Made by a program: the position numbers and the translations under genes. 30,388 nt of DNA from assembly GCA_009760855.2 (NCBI GenBank), contig WPIO01000530.1, forward strand, positions 1 to 30,388, given 5' to 3'. The notes beneath the pieces are model-generated. The model was not told where the DNA came from, did not search any database, and worked only from the letters and a program-made list of their open reading frames with translations. Origin of the DNA: Cristatella mucedo (Eukaryota; Bryozoa; Phylactolaemata; Cristatellidae). Shown piece by piece: positions 1 through 11,100 of this stretch (position 1 is the stretch's first letter; each line of letters starts with the position of its first letter).

Positions 1-197
1 ATATGTAAAAACGTATATCTGCATTTCGGAGCGTGCGCTGACTGGCAGCAGAGTGCTGCACCATGTTTAAAGCATTTCGCACGTAAATAACACGTTTCGC
101 ACAAGTTCGCAGCAGATCGCGGAATATGTAGAAACTTTCAAATCTGCATGTCGGAGCGTGCGCTGACTGGCAGCAGAGTGCTGCACCATGTTTAAAG

Positions 198-686
198 CAT
201 TTCGCACGTAAATAACACGTTTCGCACGAGTTCGCATCAGATCGCGGAATATGTAGAAACTTCAAATCTGCATTTCGGAGCGTGCGCTGACTGGCAGCAG
301 AGTGCTGCACCATGTTTAAAGCATTTCGCACGTAAATAACACGTTTCGCACAAGTTCGCACCAGATCGCGGAATATGTAGAAACTTTCAAATCTGCATGT
401 CGGAGCGTGCACTGACTGGCAGCAGAGTGCTGCACCATGTTTAAAGCATTTCGCACGTAAATAACACGTTTCGCAAGAGTTCGCAGCAGATCGCGGAAAT
501 GTCTAGAAACTTACAATCTGCCTGTCGGAGCGTGTGCTGACTTGCAGCAGAGTGCTGCACCATGTTTTAATGTATTTCGCACGTAAATAACACGTTTCGC
601 ACGAGTTTGCAGCAGATCGCGGAAGATGTAGAAACTTCAAATCTGCATGTCGGAGCGTGCGCTGACATGCAGCAGAGTGCTGCACC
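198..686 (+). repeat. Four-unit variant cassette, copy 1
   Basis: Four successive monomers carry a recognisable order of rare variants: gcatcag with catttcgg; cacaag with caccag and a gcactgac tail; caagagttcgcagcag with gtctag at 501, ctgcctgtcgg and ctgacttgc; then atgtatttcgc, tttgcagcag, gaagatgtag and ctgacatgc. The gtctag unit has an extra A (gcggaaatgtctag). Here the third unit reads ttcgcagcag, whereas later copies read ttcggagcag. Confidence 0.8.
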
Positions 687-997
687 ATGTTTAAAGCATT
701 TCGCACGTAAATAACACGTTTCGCACGAGTTCGCATCAGATCGCGGAATATGTAGAAACTTCAAATCTGCATTTCGGAGCGTGCGCTGACTGACAGCAGA
801 GTGCTGCACCATGTTTAAAGCATTTCGCACGTAAATAACACGTTTCGCACGAGTTCGCAGCAGATTGCGGAATATGTAGAAACTTTAAATCTGCATGTCG
901 GAGCGTGCGCTGACTGGCAGCAGAGTGCTGCACCATGTTTAAAGCATTTCGCACGTAAATAACACGTTTCGCACGAGTTCGCAGCAGATCGCGGAAT

Positions 998-1011
998 CCA
1001 GATCGCGGAAT
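998..1011 (+). repeat. 14-bp tandem duplication inside a monomer
   Basis: The string cagatcgcggaat is present twice in a row (gcagcagatcgcggaat followed by ccagatcgcggaat), lengthening this copy by 14 bp. The second copy has the caccag-type C before cagatc while the first has the cagcag type, so it could be a slightly misaligned exchange between two different unit types and not simple slippage. Confidence 0.85.
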
Positions 1012-2816
1012 ATGTAGAAACTTCAAATCTGCATGTCGGAGCGTGCGCTGACTGGCAGCAGAGTGCTGCACCATGTTTAAAGCATTTCGCACGTAAATAA
1101 CACGTTTCGCACAAGTTCGCATCAGATCGCGGAATATGTAGAAACTTCAAATCTGCATTTCGGAGCGTGCGCTGACTGGCAGCAGAGTGCTGCACCATGT
1201 TTAAAGCATTTCGCACGTAAATAACACGTTTCGCACGAGTTCGGAGCAGATCGCGGAATATCTAGAAACTTCAAATCTGCATGTCGGAGCGTGCGCTGAC
1301 TGGCAGCAGAGTGCTGCACCATGTTTAAAGCATTTCGCACGTAAATAACACGTTTCGCACGAGTTTCGCAGCAGATCGCGGAATATGTAGAAACTTCAAA
1401 TCTGCATGTCGGAGCGTGCGCTGACTGGCAGCAGAGTGCTGCACCATGTTTAAAGCATTTCGCACGTAAATAACACGTTTCGCACGAGTTCGCACCAGAT
1501 CGCGGAATATGTAGAAACTTTAAATCTGCATGTCGGAGCGTGCGCTGACTGGCAGCAGAGTGCTGCACCATGTTTAAAGCATTTCGCACGTAAATAACAC
1601 GTTTCGCACGAGTTGACAGCAGATCGCGGAATATAAAGAAACTTCAAATCTGCATGTCGGAGCTTGCGCTGACTGGCAGCAGAGTGCTGCACCATGTTTA
1701 AAGCATTTCGCACGTAAATAACACGTTTCGCACGAGTTCGCAGCAGATCGCGGAATATGTAGAAACTTCAAATCTGCATTTCGGAGCGTGCGCTGACTGG
1801 CAGCAGAGTGCTGCACCATGTTTAAAGCATTTCGCACGTAAATAACACGTTTCGCACGAGTTCGCACCAGATCGCGGAATATGTAGAAACTTCAAATCTG
1901 CATGTCGGAGCGTGCGCTGACTGGCAGCAGAGTGCTGCACCATGTTTAAAGCATTTCGCACGTAAATAACACGTTTCGCACGAGTTCGCAGCAGATCGCG
2001 GAATATGTAGAAACTTCAAATCTGCATTTCGGAGCGTGCGCTGACTGGCAGCAGAGTGCTGCACCATGTTTAAAGCATTTCGCACGTAAATAACACGTTT
2101 CGCACGAGTTCGGAGCAGATCGCGGAATATGTAGAATTTCAAATCTGCATGTCGGAGCGTGCGCTGACTGGCAGCAGAGTGCTGCACCATGTTTAAAGCA
2201 TTTCGCACGTAAATAACACGTTTCGCACGAGTTCGCATCAGATCGCGGAATATGTAGAAACTTTCAAATCTGCATTTCGGAGCGTGCGCTGACTGGCAGC
2301 AGAGTGCTGCACCATGTTTAAAGCATTTCGCACGTAAATAACACGTTTCGCACGAGTTTCGCACCAGATCGCGGAATATGTAGAAACTTTCAAATCTGCA
2401 TGTCGGAGCGTGCGCTGACTGGCAGCAGAGTGCTGCACCATGTTTAAAGCATTTCGCACGTAAATAACACGTTTCGCACGAGTTCGCAGCAGATCGCGGA
2501 ATATGTAGAAACTTTCAAATCTGCATGTCGGAGCGTGCACTGACTGGCAGCAGAGTGCTGCACCATGTTTAAAGCATTTCGCACGTAAATAACACGTTTC
2601 GCATGAGTTTGCAGCAGATCGCGGAATATGTAGAAACTTCAAATCTGCATGTCGGAGCGTGCGCTGACTGGCAGCAGAGTGCTGCACCATGTTTAAAGCA
2701 TTTCGCACGTAAATAACACGTTTCGCACAAGTTCGCATCAGATCGCGGAATATGTAGAAACTTCAAATCTGCATTTCGGAGCGTGCGCTGACTGGCAGCA
2801 GAGTGCTGCACCATGT

Positions 2817-3440
2817 TTAAAGCATTTCGCACGTAAATAACACGTTTCGCACAAGTTTGCAGCAGATCGCGGAATATGTAGAAACTTCAAATCTGCATGT
2901 CGGAGCGTGCGCTGACTGGCAACAGAGTGCTGCACCATGTTTAAAGCATATCGAACGTAAATAACACGTTTCGCACGAGTTTGCAGCAGATCGCGGAATA
3001 TGTAGAAACTTCAAATCTGCATTTCGGAGCGTGCGCTTGCTCCCAGCAGAGTGCTGCACCATGTTTAAAGCATTTCGCACGTAAATAACACGTTTCGCAC
3101 GAGTTCGCACCAGATCGCGGAATATGTAGAAACTTCAAATCTGCATTTCGGAGCGTGCGCTGACTGGCAGCAGAGTGCTGCACCATGTTTAAAGCATTTC
3201 GCACGTAAATAACACGTTTCGCACGAGTTCGGAGCAGATCGCGGAATATCTAGAAACTTCAAATCTGCATGTCGGAGCGTGAGCTGACTGGCAGCAGAGT
3301 GCTGCACCATGTTTAAAGCATTTCGCACGTAAATAACACGTTTCGCACGAGTTCGCAGCAGATCGCGGAATGTCTAGAAACTTCCAATCTGCCTGTCGGA
3401 GCGTGTGCTGACTTGCAGCAGAGTGCTGCACCATGTTTAA
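2817..3440 (+). repeat. Copied multi-unit segment A, left copy
   Basis: About five monomers share rare variants with 14525-15148 at a constant offset of 11,708 bp. Matching landmarks are cacaagtttgcagcag, ctggcaaca, gcttgctcccagcag (3036 and 14744), ttcggagcag with tatctag, gcgtgagctgac (3281 and 14989) and gtctag with ctgcctgtcgg (3372 and 15080). The left copy then carries a 51-bp deletion absent from the right copy. Confidence 0.85.
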
Positions 3441-3611
3441 AGTATGTAGAAACTTTCAAATCTGCATGTCGGAGCGTGCGCTGACTGGCAGCAGAGTGCT
3501 GCACCATGTTTAAAGCATTTCGCACGTAAATAACACGTTTCGCACGAGTTCGCAGCAGATCGCGGAATATGTAGAAACTTCAAATCTGCATTTCGGAGCG
3601 TGCGCTGACTG

Positions 3612-3626
3612 GCAGCAGAGTGCTGC
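3612..3626 (+). other. Short inverted repeat (potential hairpin) in the monomer
   Basis: Within the reference monomer, gcagca and tgctgc are exact reverse complements separated by gag, giving a 6-bp stem with a 3-base loop. Almost every clean copy has it. Exceptions are gcagattgctgc (for example near 14392 and 27982), where the right arm is kept but the loop changes, and aacaaagtgctg (near 14630, 24371 and 28100), where the left arm is lost. Many satellites contain short dyads; no function can be assigned from sequence alone. Confidence 0.8.
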
Positions 3627-3641
3627 ACCATGTTTAAAGCA

Positions 3642-3678
3642 TTTCGCACGTAAATAACACGTTTCGCACGAGTTCGCA
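3642..3678 (+). repeat. Internal sub-repeats of the monomer (TTTCGCACG)
   Basis: Inside the reference monomer tttcgcacg occurs at 3642-3650 and again 20 bp later at 3662-3670, followed by a shorter ttcgca at 3673-3678. Every clean copy has the same triple. It suggests part of the 124-bp unit grew from a smaller repeated motif. The direct repeats also explain the 10-bp deletion near 21309, which removes exactly one interval between two ttcgcac copies. Confidence 0.85.
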
Positions 3679-4289
3679 GCAGATCGCGGAATATGTAGAA
3701 ACTTCAAATCTGCATTTCGGAGCGTGCGCTGACTGGCAGCAGAGTGCTGCACCATGTTTAAAGCATTTCGCACGTAAATAACACGTTTCGCACGAGTTCA
3801 GAGCAGATCGCGGAATATGTAGAAACTTCAAATCTGCATGTCGGAGCGTGCGCTGACTGGCAGCAGAGTGCTGCACCATGTTTAAAGCATTTCGCACGTA
3901 AATAACACGTTTCGCAAGAGTTCGGAGCAGATCGCGGAATGTCTAGAAACTTCAAATCTGCATGTCGGAGCGTGCCCTGACATGCAGCAGAGTGCTGCAC
4001 CATGTTTAAAGCATTTCGCACGTAAATAACACGTTTCGCACGAGTTTGCAGCAGATCGCGGAATATGTAGAAACTTCAAATCTGCATGTCGGAGCGTGCG
4101 CTGACTGGCAGCAGAGTGCTGCACCATGTTTAAAGCATTTCGCACGTAAATAACACGTTTCGCACGAGTTCGCACCAGATCGCGGAATATGTAGAAATTT
4201 CAAATCTGCATGTCGGAGCGTGCGCTGACTGGCAGCAGAGTGCTGCACTATGTGTAAAGCATTTCGCACGTAAATAACACGTTTCGCAC

Positions 4290-5608
4290 GAGTATTCACA
4301 CCTTCCAAATCTGCCATTTTCGGAGCGGGCTCTGACTGTCAGCAGAGTGCTGCAACAACTGTGTAACACTAACACAAAAAGCATTTCGGCACGTAAAATA
4401 AACCGAGCCTTCTTCGGTCGCACAACTTTCGCACATCGATCGGGGAATATGTAGAAACTTATATTCTTGCCTGCATTTTTTCGGAGCGTCTTGCCAGAAC
4501 CTGACAGAAGATCGGGGAAAAAAATTCTGCAAGGTGTGCTTGCACCATGTTTTACAAAGATATTTTCGCCTTCGTAACAATAACCACGTTGGTCCGCCGG
4601 ACAAATTTCGTAACCAAGCCACAGACGCACGGTGAAATATCCCTCAAAAACCTTAAAATTCTTCTTTCGATACCCGCCGAAGCGTGTTGCTGACCTGGGC
4701 CTGCAGAGACAGAGAGTCCCTGGTGGAGCACAAAACAATGTTTTAAACAATAAAAACAGGCGCAAGCTTTCGCACGTACAAACCAACAGTTTTTCCCGTC
4801 GCGCAGACGTTCGGTTCGGGGCCGCGTACCAGAATTCACGGAAGAATCCCTCTATAAACGGTCAACATCCCCATCTGGCAATGTCCGAGCGGTGTCCTGC
4901 TTGCAAAAGCAGAGTCCTGCAAACCCTGGCCAAAAAAAAGCAGAGAAAAACTGGCAACAAACACAAAAAGCAAGCAAAAAAACAAAGTTTTAAAAGCCCA
5001 TTTTTTTTCCCCCGCCAAACTGTAAACTACACGTTTTGTTTCCGCTACGGAGTTTTTTGCCAGCAGATCCGCGGGGGGCAAACAAGACTGTAGAAACTGA
5101 TGTCATTTAAATCTGGCAATGCATGTCGGGGTTCGGAGCGTTGCCCCTGACAATGCCAGCAGATTGCTGCCCAGCAATCACAACCAATGTTTAAAGCATT
5201 TCCGCAGGTTTTCGCATGTTAATACTACGATCTTTTCTGTCCTGCAACGAGTTCTCGGACACACAGTATTGGGCCGGAATTTATGAAGCAGAAACTTTTA
5301 AATCTGCCATGTTTCGGGAGCAGGGCCGCCCTGGCATGGCACAACCCAAAGGTGCTCTGCAAGAACAAAAAAAACCATGGTTTTTTTAAAAGCATATCGA
5401 ACGTAAATTACAACCTTTCGTTTTTCGTCGCAACCGAGAATTGGCAGGAGCAATCGAGCGGCGCGGAATAGGTAAGCAACTCTCAAGTCTGCATTTTTCG
5501 GGGGAGCGCGTGGCGCCTGCGAACCCTTGGCACGCAGAGTGGCTTCATCACCAGTTCTATTTTACAGCATTATCGCCATAACGTAAAATGAACTACGTTT
5601 TTTTCGAG
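4290..5608 (+). repeat. Degraded, expanded satellite block 1
   Basis: The same monomer can be followed through this stretch. Landmarks equivalent to gcatttcgcacg lie near 4378, 4558, 4767, 4998, 5195, 5391 and 5568. They are on average about 181 bp apart instead of 124, because many bases are inserted. Insertions often extend or echo neighbouring bases, giving runs such as eight T then five C at 5001-5013 and eight A near 4931. The satellite backbone stays in phase and orientation, and both edges are sharp. Open frames here (plus strand 4632-5093; minus strand 4130-4786 and 4552-4839) are translations of expanded satellite and resemble no family I recognise. The likeliest cause is uncorrected, insertion-prone long-read sequence; genuine decay is the alternative. 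A unit with catatcgaacg near 5391 matches a variant also seen near 2945, 24398 and 28126. Confidence 0.85.
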
Positions 5609-6783
5609 CGCACGAGTTCGCACCAGATCGCGGAATATGTAGAAACTTCAAATCTGCATTTCGGAGCGTGCGCTGACTGGCAGCAGAGTGCTGCACCATG
5701 TTTAATGCATTTCGCACGTAAATAACACGTTTCGCACGAGTTCAGAGCAGATCGCGGAATATCTAGAAACTTCAAATCTGCATGTCGGAGCGTGCGCTGA
5801 CTGGCAGCAGAGTGCTGCACCATGTTTAAAGCATTTCGCACGTAAATAACACGTTTCGCACGAGTTCGCAGCAGATCGCGGAATATGTAGAAACTTCAAA
5901 TCTGCATGTCGGAGCGTGCGCTGACTGGCAGCAGAGTGCTGCACCATGTTTAAAGCATTTCGCACGTAAATAACACGTTTCGCACAAGTTCGCATCAGAT
6001 CGCGGAATATGTAGAAACTTCAATTCTGCATTTCGGAGCGTGCGCTGACTGACAGCAGAGTGCTGCACCATGTTTAAAGCATTTAGCACGTAAATAACAC
6101 GTTTCGCACGAGTTCGGAGCAGATCGCGGAATATGTAGAAACTTTAAATCTGCATCTCGGAGCGTGCGCTGACTGGCAGCAGAGTGCTGCACCATGTTTA
6201 AAGCATTTCGCACGTAAATAACACGTTTCGCACGAGTTCGGAGCAGATCGCGGAATATCTAGAAACTTCAAATCTGCATGTCGGAGCGTGCGCTGACTGA
6301 CAGCAGAGTGCTGCACCATGTTTAAAGCATTTCGCACGTAAATAACACGTTTCGCACGAGTTCGGAGCAGATCGCGGAATATGTAGAAACTTCAAATCTG
6401 CATGTCGGAGCGTGCGCTGACTGGCAGCAGAGTGCTGCACCATGTTTAAAGCATTTCGCACGTAAATAACACGTTTCGCACGAGTTCGCAGCAGATCGCG
6501 GAATATGTAGAAACTTCAAATCTGCATGTCGGAGCGTGCGCTGACTGGCAGCAGAGTGCTGCACCATGTTTAAAGCATTTCGCACGTAAATAACACGTTT
6601 CGCACAAGTTCGCACCAGATCGCGGAATATGTAGAAACTTCAAATCTGCATTTCGGAGCGTGCGCTGACTGGCAGCAGAGTGCTGCACCATGTTTAAAGC
6701 ATTTCGCACGTAAATAACACGTTTCGCACGAGTTCGCAGCAGATCGCGGAATATGTAGAAACTTTCAAATCTGCATTTCGGAG
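5609..6783 (+). repeat. Clean satellite sub-array 2 (about 9 monomers)
   Basis: Regular 124-bp spacing resumes at the ttcgcaccagatcgcgg of the first full unit and lasts about nine and a half copies. XbaI-type units (tatctaga next to ttcagagcag or ttcggagcag) occur near 5760 and 6257. A copy with gcatttagcacg near 6080 and one with ctgcatctcgg near 6150 are private variants. Regularity is lost within a single unit at about 6784, where cggagcgtgcgctg becomes cggagtcgtttgctcg. Being flanked on both sides by degraded satellite in the same phase argues that the degraded blocks are the same locus. It contains no gene. Confidence 0.94.
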
Positions 6784-8119
6784 TCGTTTGCTCGACTGGC
6801 AGCAGAGCTGCCTATTTTTAATAAAGCATTTCCGCTACATGTAGATATAATCACTTTCATGTACTTATGATCGCATACGCAATCGCGGATATGTAGTACA
6901 ACTCCCTAATTCTCTTCTATTGTATACGGGATGCGTGCGCTGCATCTGGAAGCAGAGTTGCTTATTGCATCCATGTTTAAAGCATTTCGTCACCAATTGT
7001 AAATTACACGTGTCGCACGGTATTGTTACGCAATCTGCGGAATGTGTATAAAACTTCTCAAATCCATGTTGGTTTCTGCGCATGCTGGCAGCGAGAGTGA
7101 CAAGCAATATGTGTTAAAGCATTTTACGACGTAAATAACTACGTTTTTAATAAACGAGTTTCGGCCAGCAGATCGCGGAAATATATGTAGAAACTGTCAA
7201 ATCTTCATGTTCGGCGGTGTGGCTGACTGGGCCAGCAGAGAGTGCTGACACCATGTTTAAATATAGCATTTCTCACTTCGTAATAACCAATCGTTTTCGC
7301 CACTAATTCGCAGCCGATCGCGGAAATATAGATTAAACTTCAGACTAATCTTGTCATGTCAGTGAGCGTTGGTTTTGCGTATGAATGGATGCAGATCTGC
7401 TGCATCATCACGTTTTAAAGCATTTTCGCACCGTAAATACACATCTTTAGCTTGCACGAGTCTTGCGCACCAGATCGCTAGTAATTGATGTTAAACTATA
7501 TATTCAAATCAAATATGGTCGTCCCGTGCCGCTGAAATGGTCAGCAGAGTGCTGCAACCATTGTTTTAAAAGCGGATTTCGCACGTAAACAACACGTTTC
7601 CGCACGAGTTTCGACAGCAGATTATGCGGAATATGCTAGAACATTTAATCTGCATGGTCGGAGCGTCGCTGGATTGGAGCAGAGTGCTGCACCATGTTGA
7701 AAGCATTTCGCACGGAAATAACACGTGGGTTCGGCACTAAGTTATCGCCCATTTCAGATCGGTAATCATGGCCAGAAACATCGAATCTAAATATCGGAGG
7801 AGCGTTGCGTTGGCTTGACAGCAGCAGTGCAGCTCACCATGTTTAAGCATATTCGTCGCTTACGTAAATAACTACGTGTTTCGCGACGGGACTTGCAGCA
7901 GGATCGCGGAATATTGTAGAAACTTTAAATCACCTGCATATCGCGAGCGTTGCGCTGGTGGCAGCAGAGTGCCTGCACCATGAATTTAATTCATTTCGTC
8001 TATTACGTAAAATTAACTACGTTTATCGCAACGAGTTCGCTATATAGCCAAATCGCGGAATATGGTCGAAAAGTTACAAATCTGCATGCGGAGTTGGGTG
8101 CTGGTAGCGCTCGCATGTG

Positions 8120-8141
8120 TTTTTTTTTTTTTTTTTTTTTT
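8120..8141 (+). repeat. Run of 22 T in the degraded block
   Basis: A run of 22 T interrupts the unit between tcgcatgtg and gagtgggcccatg, where other copies have the gctgactggcagcagagtgc region. No target-site duplication, poly-A signal or retroposon body adjoins it, and the flanks are ordinary degraded satellite. A sequencing or consensus error is the likeliest reading. Confidence 0.85.
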
Positions 8142-11100
8142 GAGTGGGCCCATGTTTTTAGATAGCAGTTCTGACCGTAAATTAACTCACGTGTTGCATT
8201 AGTTCGCATTTCCAGAATCGCGGAATATGTAGAAACTTCAAATCTGCATTATCGGATGCGTGCCGCTGACTGGCAGCCGAGTCGGCAGCATCCATGTTTT
8301 AACGCATTTCGCACACTATAATTCTTCGTTTCGCTAGGAGTTCGTCTATTACAGATTGCGGAATATATGTATTTAACTTCAATATCTGCTATAGTCGGAG
8401 CTCGTGCGCTGATCTATGGCCAGCACTTAGTGCTCCACCTAGTTTAAAGCATTTCGCACGTAATAAACACGTCTCGCACGAGTTCGCCACTCAGATCGCT
8501 GAATAGTATTAGAAATCAGGAATCCTTCACAATATCTGCATGTCGGAGCGGATGCGCTGACTGTCGTCAGAGATGCTGCACATGTTTTAAAGCACTTTTC
8601 ACACCGTAAATGAACCACTTTTTCGCACGAGTGTTCGGACTGACCAGATCTGCGGAGGATATGTAGAACATCAATCTGCATGTCGGAGCGTGTGCTGCAC
8701 TTGGCAGCAAATGACCTGCAACCATGTTTTAAAAAAGCATTTTTCGTCACGTAAAATAACACAGTTTCGCACGATTCGCCAGAGAGCGGCGAATATCTAG
8801 AAACATTCGAATGTACATCGGCGTGCTGTTGGCGGCACAGAGCTGCGAACCATGTTAAAGCATTTCGCCACGCGTAAATGACCGTTTCGCACGAGTTCGC
8901 AGCAATGGAATTCCCAAACATGTTAGAAACTTCGAATCTTCATTCGCGAGCGTGCTTCTGACTAGGCAGCAGAGTGCCTGCACTATGTTTAAAGCTTTTC
9001 GCTAATGTAAATACACGTTTCGTCACTGAGTTCGCTAACAGATCGCGGACCATGTAGAAAGTTATAAATCTATTGCATGTCTGCCGAAGCGCTGTACGCT
9101 GACTGGGCAGCAGAATGCTGCACCATGTTTTAACATTTTCGCACGTATAAGTGAACACGGTGTTCGCTAACGAGTTCGCTATAGCAGATCCGCCGGAATA
9201 TGTTGAAGAAACTCATTATTCAATAACCAATCTTGTAGGAGCGTGCGCTGGCTGGCAAGTCGCGAGTGCTGCAACCATGTATAAAGCTTCTAACTATAAC
9301 GTAAATAACCATTCGTTCCACACGAGTTCGCAGCCGAATGTTCGCCGGAATATACTAGAAACTTCTGTCAATCATCCATGTCGGAGCATGCTGCGCTGGT
9401 GTGTCATTGCAGAGTGGCTGCATCCATTCCAACAGGTTTAGAGCATTTCGCATACGTAAATAACACGTTTGCGCACTGATTTCCGCCAGATCAATGTGTC
9501 GGGAATGTGTAGAAACTATTCAAATTCTGCATTATGATCTGGAGCGTGCGCTGACTGGCAGAGAGTGTCTGCACCTAGTAAAAAAATGCAATATTTCGAC
9601 TATTTTACGTAATAACACGTTCTGCTATCAGGAGTTCTGCAGCAGATTCGAGGGATCTTTTATGAAACTCTGATAACTTCAAATCTCCTGCCATATGGGG
9701 ATGCCTGGCACTATCTGACCTGGTCCAGCCAGTTAAGTGCATGCACCATGTATTATAAATTAAGTCTAGCAAATATATGTCGGTCAGGTTTCTAGCCTTT
9801 AAATAAGCAACAGTTTTCGCTACGAGTGTCGCAACAATAGCTATGACGCGGAATACGTTAACTACGGTTATCAAATCTATGCTATGTCGGAGCGTGAACT
9901 TCTGCGGCTTGTGCAGACATAAGAGGCATGCTGCAATTTCCATGTTTTCAAATTTGCATTTCGCCACCGTATATAACACGTTTCTGCCGACCCTTAGTTC
10001 AGCCCCCCTGCCCAATGCATCGCGGTAATATGTAAAGACTTCAATATTCACATGTCCCCCGGAGCGCCCAGCCATGACTTGGCAGCAGAGTAGCTGCACC
10101 ATGTTGAGTTATATAGCATTTCGCATCGTAAGATAAATTACGTTTTAAAAAACGAGTTCGCCCCCCTGCAGAATACGCTGGAATTAATGTATGCAACTTC
10201 AAATCTACAATGTCGGACGACCGTAGCTAGACTTGAGCTAGCAGATGGCTGACTACACCTAGTGGAAGGGCATATATTCGTGACTCGTAAATTAAACACG
10301 TTTACACCATCACTTCACAATCTACAGGCCAGATCGTGGCAATATCCTAAAAACTTTCGTAACTACTATCGGGACGCCTGACGCTTGTATAAGCTGGCAG
10401 CCCAGATGTGCTGCCACTCACTCAGTTAAAGCATTCGTCGAGTCACACTAAATAACTACTCGATAGATGTTCATAACCCCAGTTATTCTGTCGCTTTTCT
10501 AGATGCAATCTGCGGATAATATGTAGATAACTTCTCGAATCTCACATTATCGAGAGCGGGGGGGTGCGCTGGCTGGCATGCAGACATGTCCTCACATCAA
10601 ATAGTTTAAAGCATTTTCGCATATTACGTACAATAACACGCTTTCGCCCATCTATTCGACCGCAGACAGCATCGGCGGAATAGATGAGTAAACTTCGAAG
10701 ACATATGCCGAAGCGTGCTTATCGCCGTTTTAGCTTGCTTTTGAGCTGAGCAAGACGAGGTGCCTGCATTCTCATGATTATAGCCATTTCGCCAACTAAC
10801 GCCCTAAATTTAACGACGTTTTTTTCATCACTACTTAAGTCGGGCACTAGATCATATGACGCAATGGTGTATGAAACTATTCGGAATGAATTCACTAATC
10901 TATCGAAGCGTGACCGCTGGCTGGGTCGCTTTTTTTGGACTTGGGGGCAGCAGAGTGCTGCCACACATGTTTTTAAAAGCATTTCGGCACGTAAATACAC
11001 GTCAAATATCGCCCACGAGTTTTCGCAGCAGATCGGCGCCGAAATATAATTATGAAACTTCAAATCTACATTCGACAGAGCGTGTCTCGCCTGCACTTAT

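Larger units (their letters stand above)
3559..3682 (+). repeat. Reference monomer, T class
   Basis: One complete undamaged monomer, starting at atcgcggaat and ending just before the next atcgcggaat at 3683, exactly 124 bp. It carries ctgcatttcggagcg (T class), cacgag and cagcag. In order along the unit: an AT-rich stretch with gtagaaacttcaaatc; a GC-rich middle with gagcgtgcgctg and the hairpin gcagcagagtgctgc; an AT-rich atgtttaaagc; then a region with three TTCGCA-type sub-repeats. It serves as a yardstick for the other copies. Confidence 0.95.
1..4289 (+). repeat. Clean satellite sub-array 1 (about 34 monomers)
   Basis: These are near-uniform copies stepping 124 bp apart. The window opens inside a variant copy with an altered core (aaaaacgtatatctgc in place of gaaacttcaaatctgc); similar cores recur near 15336 and 28556 and, degraded, near 15830. 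Local irregularities are a 14-bp tandem duplication at about 998-1011 and a deletion of about 51 bp at about 3442. XbaI-type units carrying tctaga lie near 502, 1261, 3250, 3373 and 3942. The four-unit cassette lies at 198-686. A unit with atataaagaaac and gagcttgcgc near 1631-1671 has a close counterpart near 26440. The sub-array ends abruptly where regular sequence gives way to insertion-rich sequence at about 4290. No gene is present. Confidence 0.95.

Noticed and set aside
3662-3678. CENP-B box in tttcgcacgagttcgca
   Set aside because: The TTCG and the A after four bases fit the known motif, but the required CGGG half is absent (TCGC instead), so the core bases fail.
3609-3680. RNA polymerase III A and B boxes (tRNA- or SINE-derived unit)
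   Set aside because: gttcgcagc differs from the B-box core by a key A to C change, and tggcagcagagtg fits the A box only with extra bases. No cloverleaf can be drawn.
4130-4786. 218-codon minus-strand open frame
   Set aside because: Its C-terminal part is the usual satellite peptide and the rest is translated from the expanded block. It reads across an array-quality boundary and is not a gene.
4632-5093. 153-codon plus-strand open frame
   Set aside because: It lies wholly in the insertion-rich block 1, where the satellite can still be traced; the lysine-rich stretch comes from inserted A runs. No domain is recognisable.
8120-8141. Poly-T as the tail of a retroposon
   Set aside because: No element body, target duplication or poly-A signal adjoins it, and degraded satellite continues on both sides.
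9605-10102. 165-codon minus-strand open frame
   Set aside because: Satellite landmarks run through it about every 160 bp and the peptide matches no family I know; insertions have simply removed stops by chance.
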